The notes beneath the pieces are model-generated. The model worked only from the letters and a program-made list of their open reading frames with translations, did no database searches and was not told the origin of the DNA. Positions 1-10,537 of a DNA stretch of 40,652 bases are shown here, piece after piece (the stretch's first letter is position 1; each line of letters opens with the position of its first letter). The position numbers were made by a program, and so were the translations under genes. The DNA is from Gnetum montanum (Eukaryota; Streptophyta; Gnetopsida; Gnetales; Gnetaceae): the NCBI GenBank assembly GCA_015680685.1, contig MNCI01030123.1, positions 463,521-504,172 on the forward strand. The letters run 5' to 3'.

Positions 1-1101
1 GTGGGGGCAGGTGAATGAGGGAGGAAGATGAATAAGTTTCCCAAATCAAAACTTTAACAAAGGATACTCCACACTCGGAGGGTAAATTGCAAGCACACAT
101 CCAAACTTTGTTGCTCTCAAAGTGTGGTTGAAGGATCCACACCCTATACAGTCTTCAAGCTTTGCTCTAGAGTAGTGTACCACAACACTAATCACTCAAT
201 CCCATAAGGTCTCATTAGGCTTGAAAATGTGATTTTAAGGATTCAAAAACGTTTATAACCTTGAGCTCCACACAAGAGTGTTGTATTGTAGCACCAATAA
301 CTCAATCTCGTAGGATCTTGACAAGTTCAAGGAATCAATCCCTTAGGGCAACAAGAACAAGAAATACAAAAAATCATTACAACTTAATTTGTTTATTCTT
401 GAATAGTTAGGTACAACACACTTTATACAGCCAAAATGATTAGACAATGAGGAGAAATAGAGAATTCAATGATTACAAATGATTATACAATAAAGACAAT
501 AACACTTGAACATTTTCCAATGCACATGAAGTCTTCTTATAACTGTGATGTTGCTAAATTCTTCTCAAAACTTGTGCAATAACTAGCTAATGATCACTAA
601 TGGTTGTGGGAGATGTCTTTCTTATGCTTGAGACATCTCTTTGAATTTGGCTTCAAGTCTAGGAAGATGTCTTTATTTCTTTAAGGATGTCTTTTTTGAA
701 GTCTTCATCTTGGAAGACATCTTTGTTCAATGGAAGATGTCTTTTTGTATTTGGTTTGCATTTTGTAAAGATGTCTTTGCCTCATGAAATAGATCTTTGG
801 CTTGGAAAAGACATTTTGCTATTTTTGAAGATGTCTTTTTGAATGTTCTTTGAGTGCATTCTAAATCTGCCAATGCCAAGATGTTTGCTACTTCCTAGAG
901 ATGTATTTCTTTACTTTCTCTTGCATGATTAGAGAGGTTTTCCATCACTTTCTCTTGCATGATGAATGAATTTTTTCTTGTCTACAACCATGCTCAATCC
1001 AAGTTCTTGTCCTGCAAGGATAACAACTACACACACATACAAGAAAACTTGCTTTCCATTTTTTCTTAATGTTTTGACATACCAAAACCCAAAGGTCCAC
1101 A
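1..1101 (-). repeat. Element A 3' LTR (truncated by window edge)
   Basis: This aligns almost throughout with 5423-6559; shared blocks include aagtttcccaaat near position 37 and the end block around 1080-1100. On the plus strand its inner end is the ca at 1100-1101, next to the C/T-rich stretch that is the polypurine tract read on the minus strand. About 15-20 bases of its outer end are missing. Bases 611-910 carry a dense cluster of an AAGATGTCTTT-like word. Confidence 0.85.
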
Positions 1102-1117
1102 ATTTCCCCCTTTTTGG
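1102..1117 (-). other. Element A polypurine tract
   Basis: Read on the minus strand this is CCAAAAAGGGGGAAAT directly before the LTR start TGTGGACC. A purine run touching the 3' LTR is the normal start site of plus-strand DNA synthesis in LTR elements. It fixes both the orientation of the element and the LTR limit at 1101. Confidence 0.75.
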
Positions 1118-1797
1118 TAATGTTCAAAACTCAAGAAAATGGGTTAGCCTTGTCCCAATAATAATGCATAATACTTCTCCCCATTTTTGAACATAACTAA
1201 AAAGGTCAAACCTATAGATATATATATCAATATAGACGTAATTATCATAAAAGATATTCTAAGAAAAACGTAAAGACATATAAAGTCTTATGGTAGCCAA
1301 AGATTAGGATAAACATGGAGGATTAATAGGATATAAGGCAAGTAAAAAGGTGGAATAAAAATCAATAGACCACATAGAGATAATTGGAAAACACACCATC
1401 TATCCATAACCATCTGCAACATGTTTTACATCAATCGTCCATAAGCATCTTGGAGTACAACTAACCATAGAGCAATCACATATGTGCAAAGTCCCAAAAC
1501 CACATTCATGAGAGCCAAAAAATGTATAATCCTTTTTTAACATCAAAAGTAGAGAAAAAACAATTCATATAGGTCTTAATCAGTAATATTGGTAGCATCC
1601 TCAGATTCAGGATCCATCATTGCATAAGATGAATGATAAGTCTTCTCCTCATTGTCATCACTACTAGTGATGGGATGATTGGATTTATGAGTGTCCTCAT
1701 CTAAGGACTCAACTTGCTGCACTAGAGCTCACCTAGAATAAAACTTCATTCAAAACCAAGAGGAAGCTGGTGGAGCTAGCAACTTCTAAACTGGGAT
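1118..1797. other. Element A 3' non-coding interior
   Basis: About 680 bases between the second ORF of element A and its polypurine tract. It is A-rich and I see no reading frame or motif that I can name. Confidence 0.5.
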
Positions 1798-3164
1798 CTA
1801 TTGGAACATGGTCCCAAAGATGTTCTCCATAGCCCATTTCTCAAAAGAGCTAGAAGCATCAACATGACATGGAGTAGTCAAGGTAGGAGGAACTAGAATA
1901 TGGTGCTTTGGATATTGCATGGAAGCATGGTGCTCCCCTTGAATACTAGCTAGGGATGCCTCTGGCTTAGAATCTGAATCCATCCTTGAGTTGTATGTGC
2001 GTGAGGGGCCTATCTTTGAAGAATGGCATGAAGGAACAAGAGCATCCTCCTTGCTGTCAAAGATGGAAGGAGTAGTGACCTTTTTAAATACTTGTCCATT
2101 AGAGGGAGGAGGAATCCCAACCTCATCTAAGCTCTTATTGAAGTAAGAGAGGTTCCTCCTAAGCTTCCAAATGGCTTGGGTAATGGGTCTAAATAACCTC
2201 TTTAGAGAGGAAGTAATCTGAGCTTTGGAAGATTGTGATCTTCTCAAGTATGGTGAGGTCTCATTCTTTTATTTTGGTGATCTGGTACTAGGTCCTACTA
2301 TAATTATGTGAGAAGAACTCCTCTTCCACTTGCCTTTAAACAAAATAAACTTTGGAATAGGTACATCCTTCTGATAGATCAACATGCTAATGAGGTAAGG
2401 GTACCCAAGGATTCTTTCCTTGGCATAGAGTCTCAGAATGTCAGCAAATAGTGTGCTCTAGATCTAATGGTAACATTGCAAGAAAAAAATATAGTACATA
2501 GCCCTGGGTTGGCATTAGATAATTGTAACTTCCTCCCTTCACCATTATATTATACAAAACAATAAGTGATAAGGATGGGGCATCTGGAGTCATCTTACTC
2601 CCCTCAATGTGACTCTAAGCAAATGATATATCTCTCCCAAACAATACATCATAGAATTAATCATGAGGTACAGGCATAATACCATTTGTGTAAATGTCAT
2701 GCATAGACTCTATAGTAACTCGAAAGACATTAGGAGTGGAAATACCCAGAAGTGCATTAACAAATTGAGGAGAGACTTCAACAACAATTACATGAATAGT
2801 GGATGTAAAAGCCCCCACAATTGCACTAGAAATAACAATGTTATAGCAAAATTCTCAAATTAACACTTCAGCCATAAGAAAATTCATAGAAATGAATGTA
2901 AGTCTAGTGTAAAAGCTTAAAATAATCTAATAGATCCTATTATCTATGTAAAGGAAAATTAAGAAAATGCTCAGAAACAATGGTGGTGATTCTTGTAGCC
3001 TCAAACTTGTGTTGAGTGCCTGTACTTTGAAATTGGGATGTGTATGAAGGTAGTGCACCACTGGAACTTCCTCCTACACATTTCTTGGATAGATTTCTAG
3101 AAGTATCAATCTTATTGTGGGCCACCTCTACCAAAATCATTGTGAATTGTGGAGCCCTAGTCAT
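1798..3164 (-). pseudogene. Element A ORF2: putative plant transposon protein domain, broken
   Basis: The minus-strand frame starts at an ATG at 3164 (MTRAPQ...) and ends in a frame that stays open from 2247 to 1798. In between I can follow a broken domain. Around 2820-2720 is a segment reading EVSPQFVNALLGIS, and around 2400-2370 one reading ILGYPYLISMLIYQ. Both match the usual pattern of the putative plant transposon protein domain (a 'SP..IN..LG' element, later a 'lPylI' element), which occurs in ORFs of many plant LTR elements and has no known activity. The last 150 residues are charged and Ser/Pro-rich. At least one frameshift near 2450, another near 2940, and several stop codons break it. 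It sits where copia pol would be. The domain call is from pattern memory and needs a profile search. Confidence 0.5.
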
Positions 3165-3282
3165 CTTTGTGGGATCTCTATGGAAGGATATGATAAAAAT
3201 GGGGGTTTTGTCTTTTATAACTATGGGTAAATTGGGGGTTTGAATGAAAATGAGATGCCTTTTTTGCATGTAAAAATTTAGT

Positions 3283-3375
3283 AGACATCTTTCATTCATC
3301 AAAGACATCTTTCCCACAACAAACAAAAAACCAGAGAGATGTATTTGTTCTAGCAAAGACATCTTAGTAGAGGTG
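3283..3375. repeat. AAGACATCTT-type words inside element A
   Basis: Four copies of the word found in the LTRs (agacatcttt, aagacatctt, gagatgtatt, aagacatctt) lie within about 90 bases of the interior, just upstream of ORF2 on the coding strand. This could be a captured piece of LTR or a second site of the same regulatory motif. Confidence 0.5.
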
Positions 3376-3649
3376 TTTTTCACTTTGGAAATACTTCTTT
3401 CTTCAAAAGTCAAAATGAGGTTTTGGAAGGCTACCATTGATTTATAGTCTTAATTAAACCTTAAAAACAAAAATAAAAACTTACCTCTACCTACCTATTA
3501 TGAATTTAGATGATGATGATGTCTAAAGAGCTAAGGAATGTGTTCTCTTTTGAGGAATCTCCTTTAAACCAATCTTTCACAATGTCTAATGCATGACTTC
3601 CTCTCACAAATTTGTTAAGGAAAAAATCCTAATTTCCTTGGTTGTATTT

Positions 3650-5361
3650 AATTCACGATACCCTTTTAATAGCCTTAGTCCTTTGGGTTGACTTCCAAAC
3701 TTCTTTGTGATCCTACATAAAACCCTTTCTTGGTGCACTTCAATAAAACCAATGAGTCTTGTGATATGTCCATGTACTCATATGATAAAACTTTAGATTG
3801 CACTCCCTTTGTTTATGCCCAATCTTGTTACAATAATAACATATAATTTTCCTATTGGAAAAATAACTAGAAGGACCAAACCATCGAGGAGATTTATATT
3901 GGATAGAAGCTTCCCTTGATGTAGAGTCCTTGTTCTTTGATGGTTCCTTTAGATGAGATGAATGTTCCTATTTTTGGTGGCAACATCCAAGTCCACTTTT
4001 GTCCTATGGGCTTCTTTTTTTGGCCAAGTACCATCTGAAGGAACTCCTTTCCCTTTGTTAATCATTCATTTATTAGTTTAACATCCACAACTTCCACTTT
4101 GGCCTATTTTAAAGATAAGGTTATCTTTTCATTCTCAACCTTTAGATTTGAGAGTTGTTTATCAAGATTAGGAATGGATAAATTTTAAAAATATATTTCA
4201 TGTTATTTAGACTTAACGTGTTTATTTAACTAAGGACAAACATTTTGAAGATTCAAAAGTTCTTTACATGATAAATCATACCTTTCATTGTGATTTAGTT
4301 CATCATCTGATAAATCACCATTAGTGAGGATCATGCAAATGAGCTAAGAATTTTTTGTAGCTTTCTTCACTTCATCTTCACTCTATTCCTCATCATTCCA
4401 ACTTGTATAGAAGTTGGTTTTCTTTTCTTCTTCAAGGGATTTGTTTGTGTATTGCACCTTGAGGCTACTAGGATATTCAGAGGCCACATGACCTCTACCT
4501 CTACACACCCAACATTCTATAGAAGAAAAGTCTAAGTTAGAGTTCAAAAAGTTCTTACATCTTTCTTTACCTTTAGTTTGGTTGAATCTTTGTGGATATG
4601 TTCCTTTGTTCTTTCTAGGAATTAGTCATTGAAGCTTTCTAGTGAGAAGGAAAATCTCCACTTCATTGCTGTCATCATGCCCATTGACCTCCTTCTCCTT
4701 GGAGGAAGTCTTTAGAGAAATAGGTTTTTCTTGAAATGCTCCTTCACTTATGAGATTTATTTCATAGCCAATGAGAGTGCTTTGAAGTTCCTCAAATTTT
4801 AGAGTTGAGAAATCTCTGATTTCCTCCATGGCTATGACCTTAGGCCTAAACTCTAGTTGTAGAGTTTTGATGACGTTGCTTTTGGGAAAGTCTTTCCCTA
4901 TTCCTCTAATGGCTATAATAAGGGCGTTAGCTTTAGAAAAATAATCCTTGATCTTCTCACCTTCTTGCATTTTGAGTTTATCATATTCACTTTGCAGAAC
5001 TAATAATTTTGATTGCTTAATAATAGAGGTTCCTTTATAAGTAGCTTTTAAAGTTTGCCAAATTTCTTTGGCTATTTTACATCTTGCTACCCTGTTAGAT
5101 TTAGATTTATTCAAAGCACGATATAATTTTTTTTCTTTTTACTTTTTAATCAAACATGAACTTATCCTTTTATTCTTATGATCATTTGTTGCAAGGCTTG
5201 ATGATGTTAGTGGTGTTGTCGATGGGTGGAGTCTAGCCTTCCAAGATTGACTCAAAGAATTCAAACTTCATGGATTCATAGAAATCTTGCATTTTGGCTT
5301 TTCAATAGGCAAGGTCGAATCCATCAAACATGAATGGCTTTGTGTAAGAAGTCCCCTCCAT
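3650..5361 (-). pseudogene. gag: Element A gag (Ty1/copia type), broken
   Basis: Gag forms the particle that packages element RNA. The start chosen is the ATG at 5361, about 40 bases past the primer site. The first residues read MEGTSYTKPFMFDGFDLAYW..., where 'F.G..Y.yW' is the usual copia gag N-terminus. The cleanest part is 5114-4626 (162 residues, KEIWQTLKATYKGTS then an L..ey..lkm stretch), the core of the copia gag (UBN2) domain. A first zinc knuckle at 4515-4471 reads CWVCRGRGHVASEYP, with the last Cys replaced by Tyr. A second at 3841-3800 is complete, CYYCNKIGHKQREC. Between them is an acidic stretch with several stops. The stretch around 5340-5120 has in-frame TGA and TAG codons where Trp is expected, and a frameshift near 5160. 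The exact C-terminus is unclear. Confidence 0.8.
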
Positions 5362-5400
5362 TGTTCACTCTTGAAGTAGATGATGCAACAAAGAGTACCA

Positions 5401-5413
5401 GGCTCCGATACCA
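5401..5413 (-). other. Element A primer binding site (initiator tRNA-Met)
   Basis: On the minus strand this reads TGGTATCGGAGCC, one base away from TGGTATCAGAGC, which pairs with the 3' end of plant initiator tRNA-Met and is the usual primer site of copia elements. It lies 9 bases from the LTR end placed at 5423. Confidence 0.85.
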
Positions 5414-5422
5414 CTTGTGGAT

Positions 5423-6559
5423 TGTTGAACTTAGAAGGAGGTAGGGGGAGAGGAATGAATAAGTTTCCCAAATTAAAACTTGAACAAAAAAGCACACAAA
5501 AAAATTTACATGGTTCCCCAACTTGGATACTCCACACTTAGAGGGTAGATTGCAAGCACACCTCTAGAATTTGTTGCTCTCAAAATGTGGTTGAAGGGTC
5601 CACACCTTGTATAGTCTTCAAACCTCACTTTGAAGTGTTGTACTATAGCACCAATCACTCAACCCTGCAAGGTTTCATCAGGCTTAGAAATGTGGTTTCA
5701 TGACTTTCACAACCTTTACAATCTTGAGCTTCACACCAATGTGTTGTACTGTAGCATCAACAACTCAATCCCATAGGATCTTAACAAGCTCAACAAACTG
5801 AATCCCTTAGGACAATAAGAACAAGAAATACAAGGAATGATTGCAACTCAATTTGCTAATCCTTGCATAGGTAGGAATGACAAACTTTAGAAAGGAAAAA
5901 TGATTAGAAAATGAGGAGTAATAGAGAATTTAATGATTACAAAGGATTGTACAATGAATACAACAATGCTTACACATTTTCCAATGCACATGAAATCTTA
6001 TTATAGCTACCGTGTTGCTAAATCCTTCTCAAAAATTGTGTAAAGGCTAGCTAATAGTTACTAATAGTCATGGGTGACATCTTTCTCATGCCTAAGATGT
6101 CTCTTTGAATTTGGCTTCAAATCTAGAAAGACATTTTTATTTCCTAAAAGATGTCCTTCTAAAGTCTCCATCCTTGAAGATGTCTTTGCTGAATGGGAGA
6201 CATGTTTCTATATTTGGTCTACATTTTGTAAAGATGTCTTTGCCTTGTGAAAGTCATCTTTGGCTTGGGAAAGACATCTTACTATTTCTAAAGATGTCTT
6301 CCTGAATGTTCTTTGATTTCATTCCAAATCTACCAAGACGTTTGCTGTTTCCTAGAGATGTCTTTCTTTACTTTCTCTTGGATGATCAGAGACATCTTTC
6401 TTCACTTTCTCTTGCATGATGAATGCATTTTTTGTTGTATTCAACCATGCTCAATCCAGGTTCTTGTCCTACAAGCACAACAACAACACACACATACAAA
6501 CAAACTTTTTTTTTCCATTTTTCTTAATGTTTTAACATACCAAAACCAAAAAGTCAATA
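5423..6559 (-). repeat. Element A 5' LTR
   Basis: 1137 bases matching 1-1101. On the plus strand it opens TGTTGAAC and the other copy closes GTCCACA, giving the short TG...CA inverted ends of an LTR; here the closing bases have decayed to ata. The plant copia primer site lies just outside the left end. Bases 6070-6420 hold the same cluster of AAGATGTCTTT-like words as the partner LTR. Confidence 0.85.
6075..6420. repeat. AAGATGTCTTT-like word cluster in LTR (same at 611-910)
   Basis: About ten copies of aagatgtcttt or its reverse complement, with 1-2 changes, spaced irregularly by 15-45 bases and in both orientations. The cluster is kept in both LTRs at the same relative place. Repeated short words in an LTR are often binding sites of host transcription factors, but I do not recognise this one. 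Confidence 0.6.
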
Positions 6560-7083
6560 ATGCATGTATTAAAATAATATTAAATTATCATTAAAAATTT
6601 ATTTATTAATTAAAAATGTCTTTTTTAATCTAAAAAAAGGATGGGAGGTTAGGATTTAAATCCAGGCCCCCTTATCCAATTTTATTAATAAAAAAAATCA
6701 AATCAATCATAGGGATCCTAGGGCTACAGTTGACCTGCACTGATGGCTATGGCAAGGTTGTCAGGCTTAGCCCATACTACTGATGATGGTAGGGCTTCAA
6801 GGTTGGCCACTTAGTGATGTAGATGATAGGATAGTTATCCTATGCTAGTAACAACAAACCACGTTGCACCACCTGTGTCCCATGATCTACTATGCATTAC
6901 TACAGTTGCCCTACCACTGTGTGCCATTCCCTACGTTTGTTTGAGCTATTACTTCAACCCCCACAACGCTTCCACCACACTACCTTCCCTGCATGCCAAT
7001 TGTCAACTAGTTTTTTGTGATGCTTTCCATCGCATTATCCACCCTGCGCTACACTCATCCTTAGTTGCCTTTTGTGGCACTGA
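6560..7083. other. Gene-free DNA right of element A
   Basis: No supported gene. The first 120 bases are AT-rich. 6640-6690 contains ggatttaaatccaggcc, which resembles a tRNA B box on the minus strand but has no partner A box or fold. The open frame at 6842-7186 has the composition of the minisatellite beside it and no recognisable domain. Confidence 0.4.
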
Positions 7084-7410
7084 TAGGCATCGATGGATAT
7101 CCATGGCATCACAGATAATGATCCATTTTGACACTCTACAAGCATTGATGATGCTATGCATAATGGCCCATTCCAGTGCTCTGTAGGCATTGGAAATATC
7201 ATTTTTAATAGTTTATTTTGGCACTCAATGAGCATTGATGGCATTACCCATAACAACCCATTCCAGCGCTCTATAGGCATCGATGATGTTGTCCATAATG
7301 GTCCATTTTAATGGTCCATCGGCATTGATGACATTTCCCATAATGGTCCATTCTAGCACCTCACGGGCACATATGATGCTATCCATAACAACATGTTCCA
7401 GCACCCTCTA
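7084..7410. repeat. Minisatellite, ~45-bp unit, about 7 copies
   Basis: Successive units begin near 7084, 7140, 7184, 7230, 7274, 7320 and 7364. They share the pattern ggcatYgatga, then ccataatggtccatt, then ccagcgctct, with strong drift between copies. Because 45 is a multiple of three, the minus strand stays open and shows a 15-residue period (MPIERWNGLLWVMPS and relatives). This is more likely a by-product of the unit length than a real protein. Confidence 0.65.
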
Positions 7411-8172
7411 GTGCCAAAAACCCTTGCTGAAAATGTGTGTGCATAGGCTTCCTTTGGATAGCATAGCCCTAGTGTGGGCCATGTAGCTCCACACATAGGC
7501 CACATTGGCCCTTGCATGGGCTGTGCAGGGCCATACATAGGCCAAAAAAAAAATGTTACTACTATGTAGGCCTCTGCTCTTGTTGCCTACTTTTCTTTGG
7601 CATCATGCAGTGGGCCTCCACCATGATTGTCACCCATTTCCTTCCAGACATAATGATGTAGTTAGATTTACCCCATGAAACCTCAAAGATTAGTTTTTAC
7701 CTCTTGGTTGATATAGTACCTTAAGACCTTCAAAAGTTTAATTTTAGCATAACTTAAGCATACAAAATTTGTTTTTAACATATGAATAATCATTTCAACC
7801 ATTTTCCCCTTCTAAACTCAATGGTAAGGTTATATTTATCATCTGGATACCCAATGATTTGATGATATCATAAATTTTGTTTTATGAATCTAACCTTTTT
7901 AGGACCTTGAGATTCAGTGCTTAACATTTGTAGATAGCCTTCAGATCATTGTGGCATGTCATTAGTTACACTAGCAAAGTTAGTGTCCTTAAGGGGGGAA
8001 GGGCAATTAGAAAGGTCATTAAGAATTAGATAATATAGTAAATTAGTTAATTAGTTGATGTATTAGTTGGAGAATCAATTGATATATCAGTTCTTAGTTT
8101 AGTTGATGAATAAAAATGATCAAGAACATGTATATAAATTCATCCTACAATCAAAACATCTGATAGAATAAC
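7411..8172. other. Gene-free DNA left of the CCR4 copy
   Basis: 7441-7545 repeats short words such as cataggcc and gggcc. 7990-8000 is a purine run (aaggggggaaggg) that could be the polypurine tract of a lost element. 8035-8110 is rich in attagtt. A TATA-like tatataaat lies near 8132, 40 bases before the CCR4 copy. None of these has a partner that would confirm it. Confidence 0.35.
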
Positions 8173-9366
8173 ATGGAAAATCACAATCTCATTTCAACAA
8201 GACGTATGATTCCCATGAAGAGAAATGATCCAGAAGAGAATCCAAGAATGAGAATCAAAGTTGCAACATAAAATGTACTTGCAAGATCTCTAGTAAGTGA
8301 GAAACAACATCCACTATGTCCACCATGGGCCTTGGATTGACATGAATATCGATACCCATGGATCTTAGCATAGTTACAAGAATTGGATGTTAATGTTTTA
8401 TGTCTATAATAAGTCTTGCCATGAAAATTTCTACATCAATTCCAACTAGAGTTGCAAAAGATGAGATACAGAGGTATTTATAAGCAAAAATGTTCTTGTG
8501 GAAGTTCTTCTTTTGTATTAAATAGATTAGCCTATTGTAGAAATCACAACATGGAAGGTTGTATGATCTTTTATAAAGAAGAAAAGTTTGAATTAGTATA
8601 AAGATTTGAATGGAGTTTAGAAAATATGATTTTTGAAATTTCAAAACTCCAAGTGATGGAAAAGAAAGAACAATTAAGATTTCAAAGAAATCACATAGCC
8701 TTGGTAGTAATTCTAAAAGTCCATCTATCAGGAAGATATGTATGTGTGGTTAACACACATTTGATTTCCAAATCAACATGTTTAGATGTCAGGCTATGTC
8801 AAGGAGCATACTTGATTAAGAAAATAGAAGAAAGTTTGAAAAATAAGTTATTCCTATGTTATACCAATCTAGTGCCATTTGTTCTTTGTGGATACTTCAA
8901 TGTGAAAGTTGGAAGTGGTGTCTATTAATTCTTAAAATATGAATGTGTAAAGAAATCCTTGGAAGATAAACCTGATTTGAAGAAGATGTTTCCATAAATT
9001 CAATATGCAATTCCATTAGCTAGTGCATATTTTGGTTACTTTGAATCTTCAGTAGATAAATCAGATCCCGGAATTCATGAACAGATGACGTTGATGGATA
9101 CTACTCATCAAGAATGATAGATTACCAATTACTCTCCTATGATTAATAAGGATGGATCAACAACATTCTTCATTGAGACTTTGGATTATATTTGGTATGA
9201 TGTTTTATTCTTCCATGTTACCAAATTACTAGAGTTAATTTCTAAAGAAGAAGTGGAGAAAAATCAAGATCAAGCCTTGCCATCCTGAACAAGATCATTT
9301 GATCATATACCACTTGAGGTAGAATTACAATTACTTCTACCAATTCATAAGATTGATCAAGATTAG
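8173..9366 (+). pseudogene. Intronless CCR4-type poly(A) deadenylase copy, broken by stops
   Basis: CCR4 is the exonuclease of the CCR4-NOT complex that shortens mRNA poly(A) tails, with an endonuclease/exonuclease/phosphatase fold. One frame runs from an ATG at 8173 to a TAG at 9364-9366 (398 codons) with about 15 internal stops and no frameshift. Segments in order: NVLARSL (~8270), CPPWALD (~8320), LCL (~8395, where Gln and the catalytic Glu are now stops), RNHNMEGCMIFYKEEKF (~8550), HIALVVIL and CVVNTH (8690-8760), LCGYFNVKVGS (~8885, usual Asp now Tyr), ETLDYIWYD (~9180) and SFDHIPLEVEL (~9300). Spacing matches the catalytic domain without introns, whereas plant CCR4 genes, as I recall, are split. 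It is therefore probably a retrocopy, though no poly(A) tail is seen. The CCR4-specific N-terminal region is absent or lost. Confidence 0.8.
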
Positions 9367-9430
9367 GAAGTATATTATCCTTTTATTTATGATTTTTATA
9401 ATTTTCTTGATTATTTAATTTATATTATAA

Positions 9431-9435
9431 TTAGA
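9431..9435. repeat. Target-site duplication of element B, left copy
   Basis: TTAGA directly before the 5' LTR; the identical TTAGA follows the 3' LTR at 22406-22410. Five bases is the usual length for plant LTR elements. Confidence 0.9.
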
Positions 9436-10382
9436 TGCTGAAGCATCAAAGTGTTATGTTGATGGGTCCTTGCTGACATGGCCTTATAGATGGACCTGCA
9501 TTGACATGGTTCCATCGATGTGGTGTTGCCCTGAAGATGGGGCTATGTTGATGTAGCATTTACTGCATTTATGAGGCCTCGTCAACGTACCCCCATAATA
9601 AAGTCTATAAATATGTGCTCACCCATTGTGGTTATGACATGTCTTGTCATAGGCTTAGTGAAGTTCTTGTAGTTTGTTCATTTGAGAGTTAGAATATTTT
9701 CTGAGTGCCTGTAGTAGGAGTTAGAAAGTATACAGATCTTTATTTGAGCACTGATGTACCTGAGCACAACTATGTGAATGGTAATAAAGATGAGCCTTTT
9801 GATAAACCTTGCAGGACTTGGAAATAGATTAATTATTTATTTATGCATTAAATGTTTTAGGTGATTTCCTTTAATGCATTAAGTAATTAAATAATTAATT
9901 AGAGTAAACTAAGCTAAGCGAAGCTAGATTAAGTAGCGAGCACATAAGTAGCACTGAATAATAATTAAGCACATAAGTAGTAATTGGTAATTCTAGTAAT
10001 GCTTAATGTTTGGTAACCCAGTAGCACTAAATGTGTTTAGAACGTGAATTGCAAGTGGGGACATGTGCTTATGTTACAATTAGTTAAGTGTAGTTAGTTA
10101 GATTAAGTTAGCAATTAAATTACTTCATTATTTTCATCATTTATTTCAAGTACCCAAAACATAAAACATAAAAATAATAAAAATCATATTCCTTGATTGC
10201 ATTTAACCATACCTTTTTCATATCACAAGTGTAATTGGGAAGACAATGAATGATTGTTAGGATAAGTTCACTTCCTAGAGGCTAGTGTACTGGAAGACAT
10301 AGAGTCCATGGAATTTGACCGGATCATGTGTGAACACTTAGTGATTTATATAGTTGGACGTAGTGGTATTTGCCACTCATCA
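9436..10382 (+). repeat. Element B 5' LTR
   Basis: 947 bases from TGCTGAAG to ACTCATCA. A TATA box (TATAAATA) is at 9606-9613. It is 75 bases longer than the 3' LTR, the extra lying in U3 (about 9475-9560). The same family's LTR recurs at 37800-38744 (945 bases). Confidence 0.9.
9606..9613 (+). promoter_or_regulatory. TATA box of element B 5' LTR
   Basis: TATAAATA, kept at 21628-21635 in the 3' LTR and at 37895-37902 in element E. Conservation in three copies supports it as the core promoter of the family. Confidence 0.7.
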
Positions 10383-10383
10383 T

Positions 10384-10401
10384 TGGTGCTATTGCTAGGG
10401 A
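10384..10401 (+). other. Element B primer binding site (tRNA-Asp type)
   Basis: TGGTGCTATTGCTAGGGA, one base after the LTR. It is a transition-decayed form of the site complementary to the 3' end of plant tRNA-Asp, typical of Athila-like elements. Element E keeps a better copy at 38746-38763. Confidence 0.8.
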
Positions 10402-10537
10402 TTCTTTTTGTTTAAAATGTGTGCTATCTAGGCATAGTGAAAATCATTAACATCATTGGACAAACCCTAAGGTTAAAAAGCATTTAAAAAATAAATATAA
10501 TAATTTAAGCACAATGATAACTTATTTTAATTGTAGA

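Larger units (their letters stand above)
1..6559 (-). mobile_element. Element A: Ty1/copia-type LTR retrotransposon without pol (left end cut by window)
   Basis: Two ~1.1 kb direct repeats (1-1101 and 5423-6559) flank a 4.3 kb interior that reads on the minus strand. The order on the coding strand is 5' LTR (5423-6559), primer site (5401-5413), gag with two zinc knuckles (to about 3650), a second ORF with a plant-transposon-type domain (3164 to 1798), polypurine tract (1102-1115), 3' LTR. The gag type and the initiator-tRNA-Met primer site place it in copia. No protease, integrase, RT or RNase H motif was found, and the space left (about 2 kb) is too small for a copia pol of 3 kb or more. It is therefore probably non-autonomous, supplied in trans. 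The 3' LTR is cut by the window start, so the target-site duplication cannot be tested. Confidence 0.85.

Noticed and set aside
6655-6690. tRNA or SINE B-box-like ggatttaaatcc
   Set aside because: No A box at the proper distance and no cloverleaf could be drawn, so it is not called as a tRNA or SINE.
7988-8000. Polypurine tract of a further LTR element
   Set aside because: No LTR follows that can be matched to another copy in the window.
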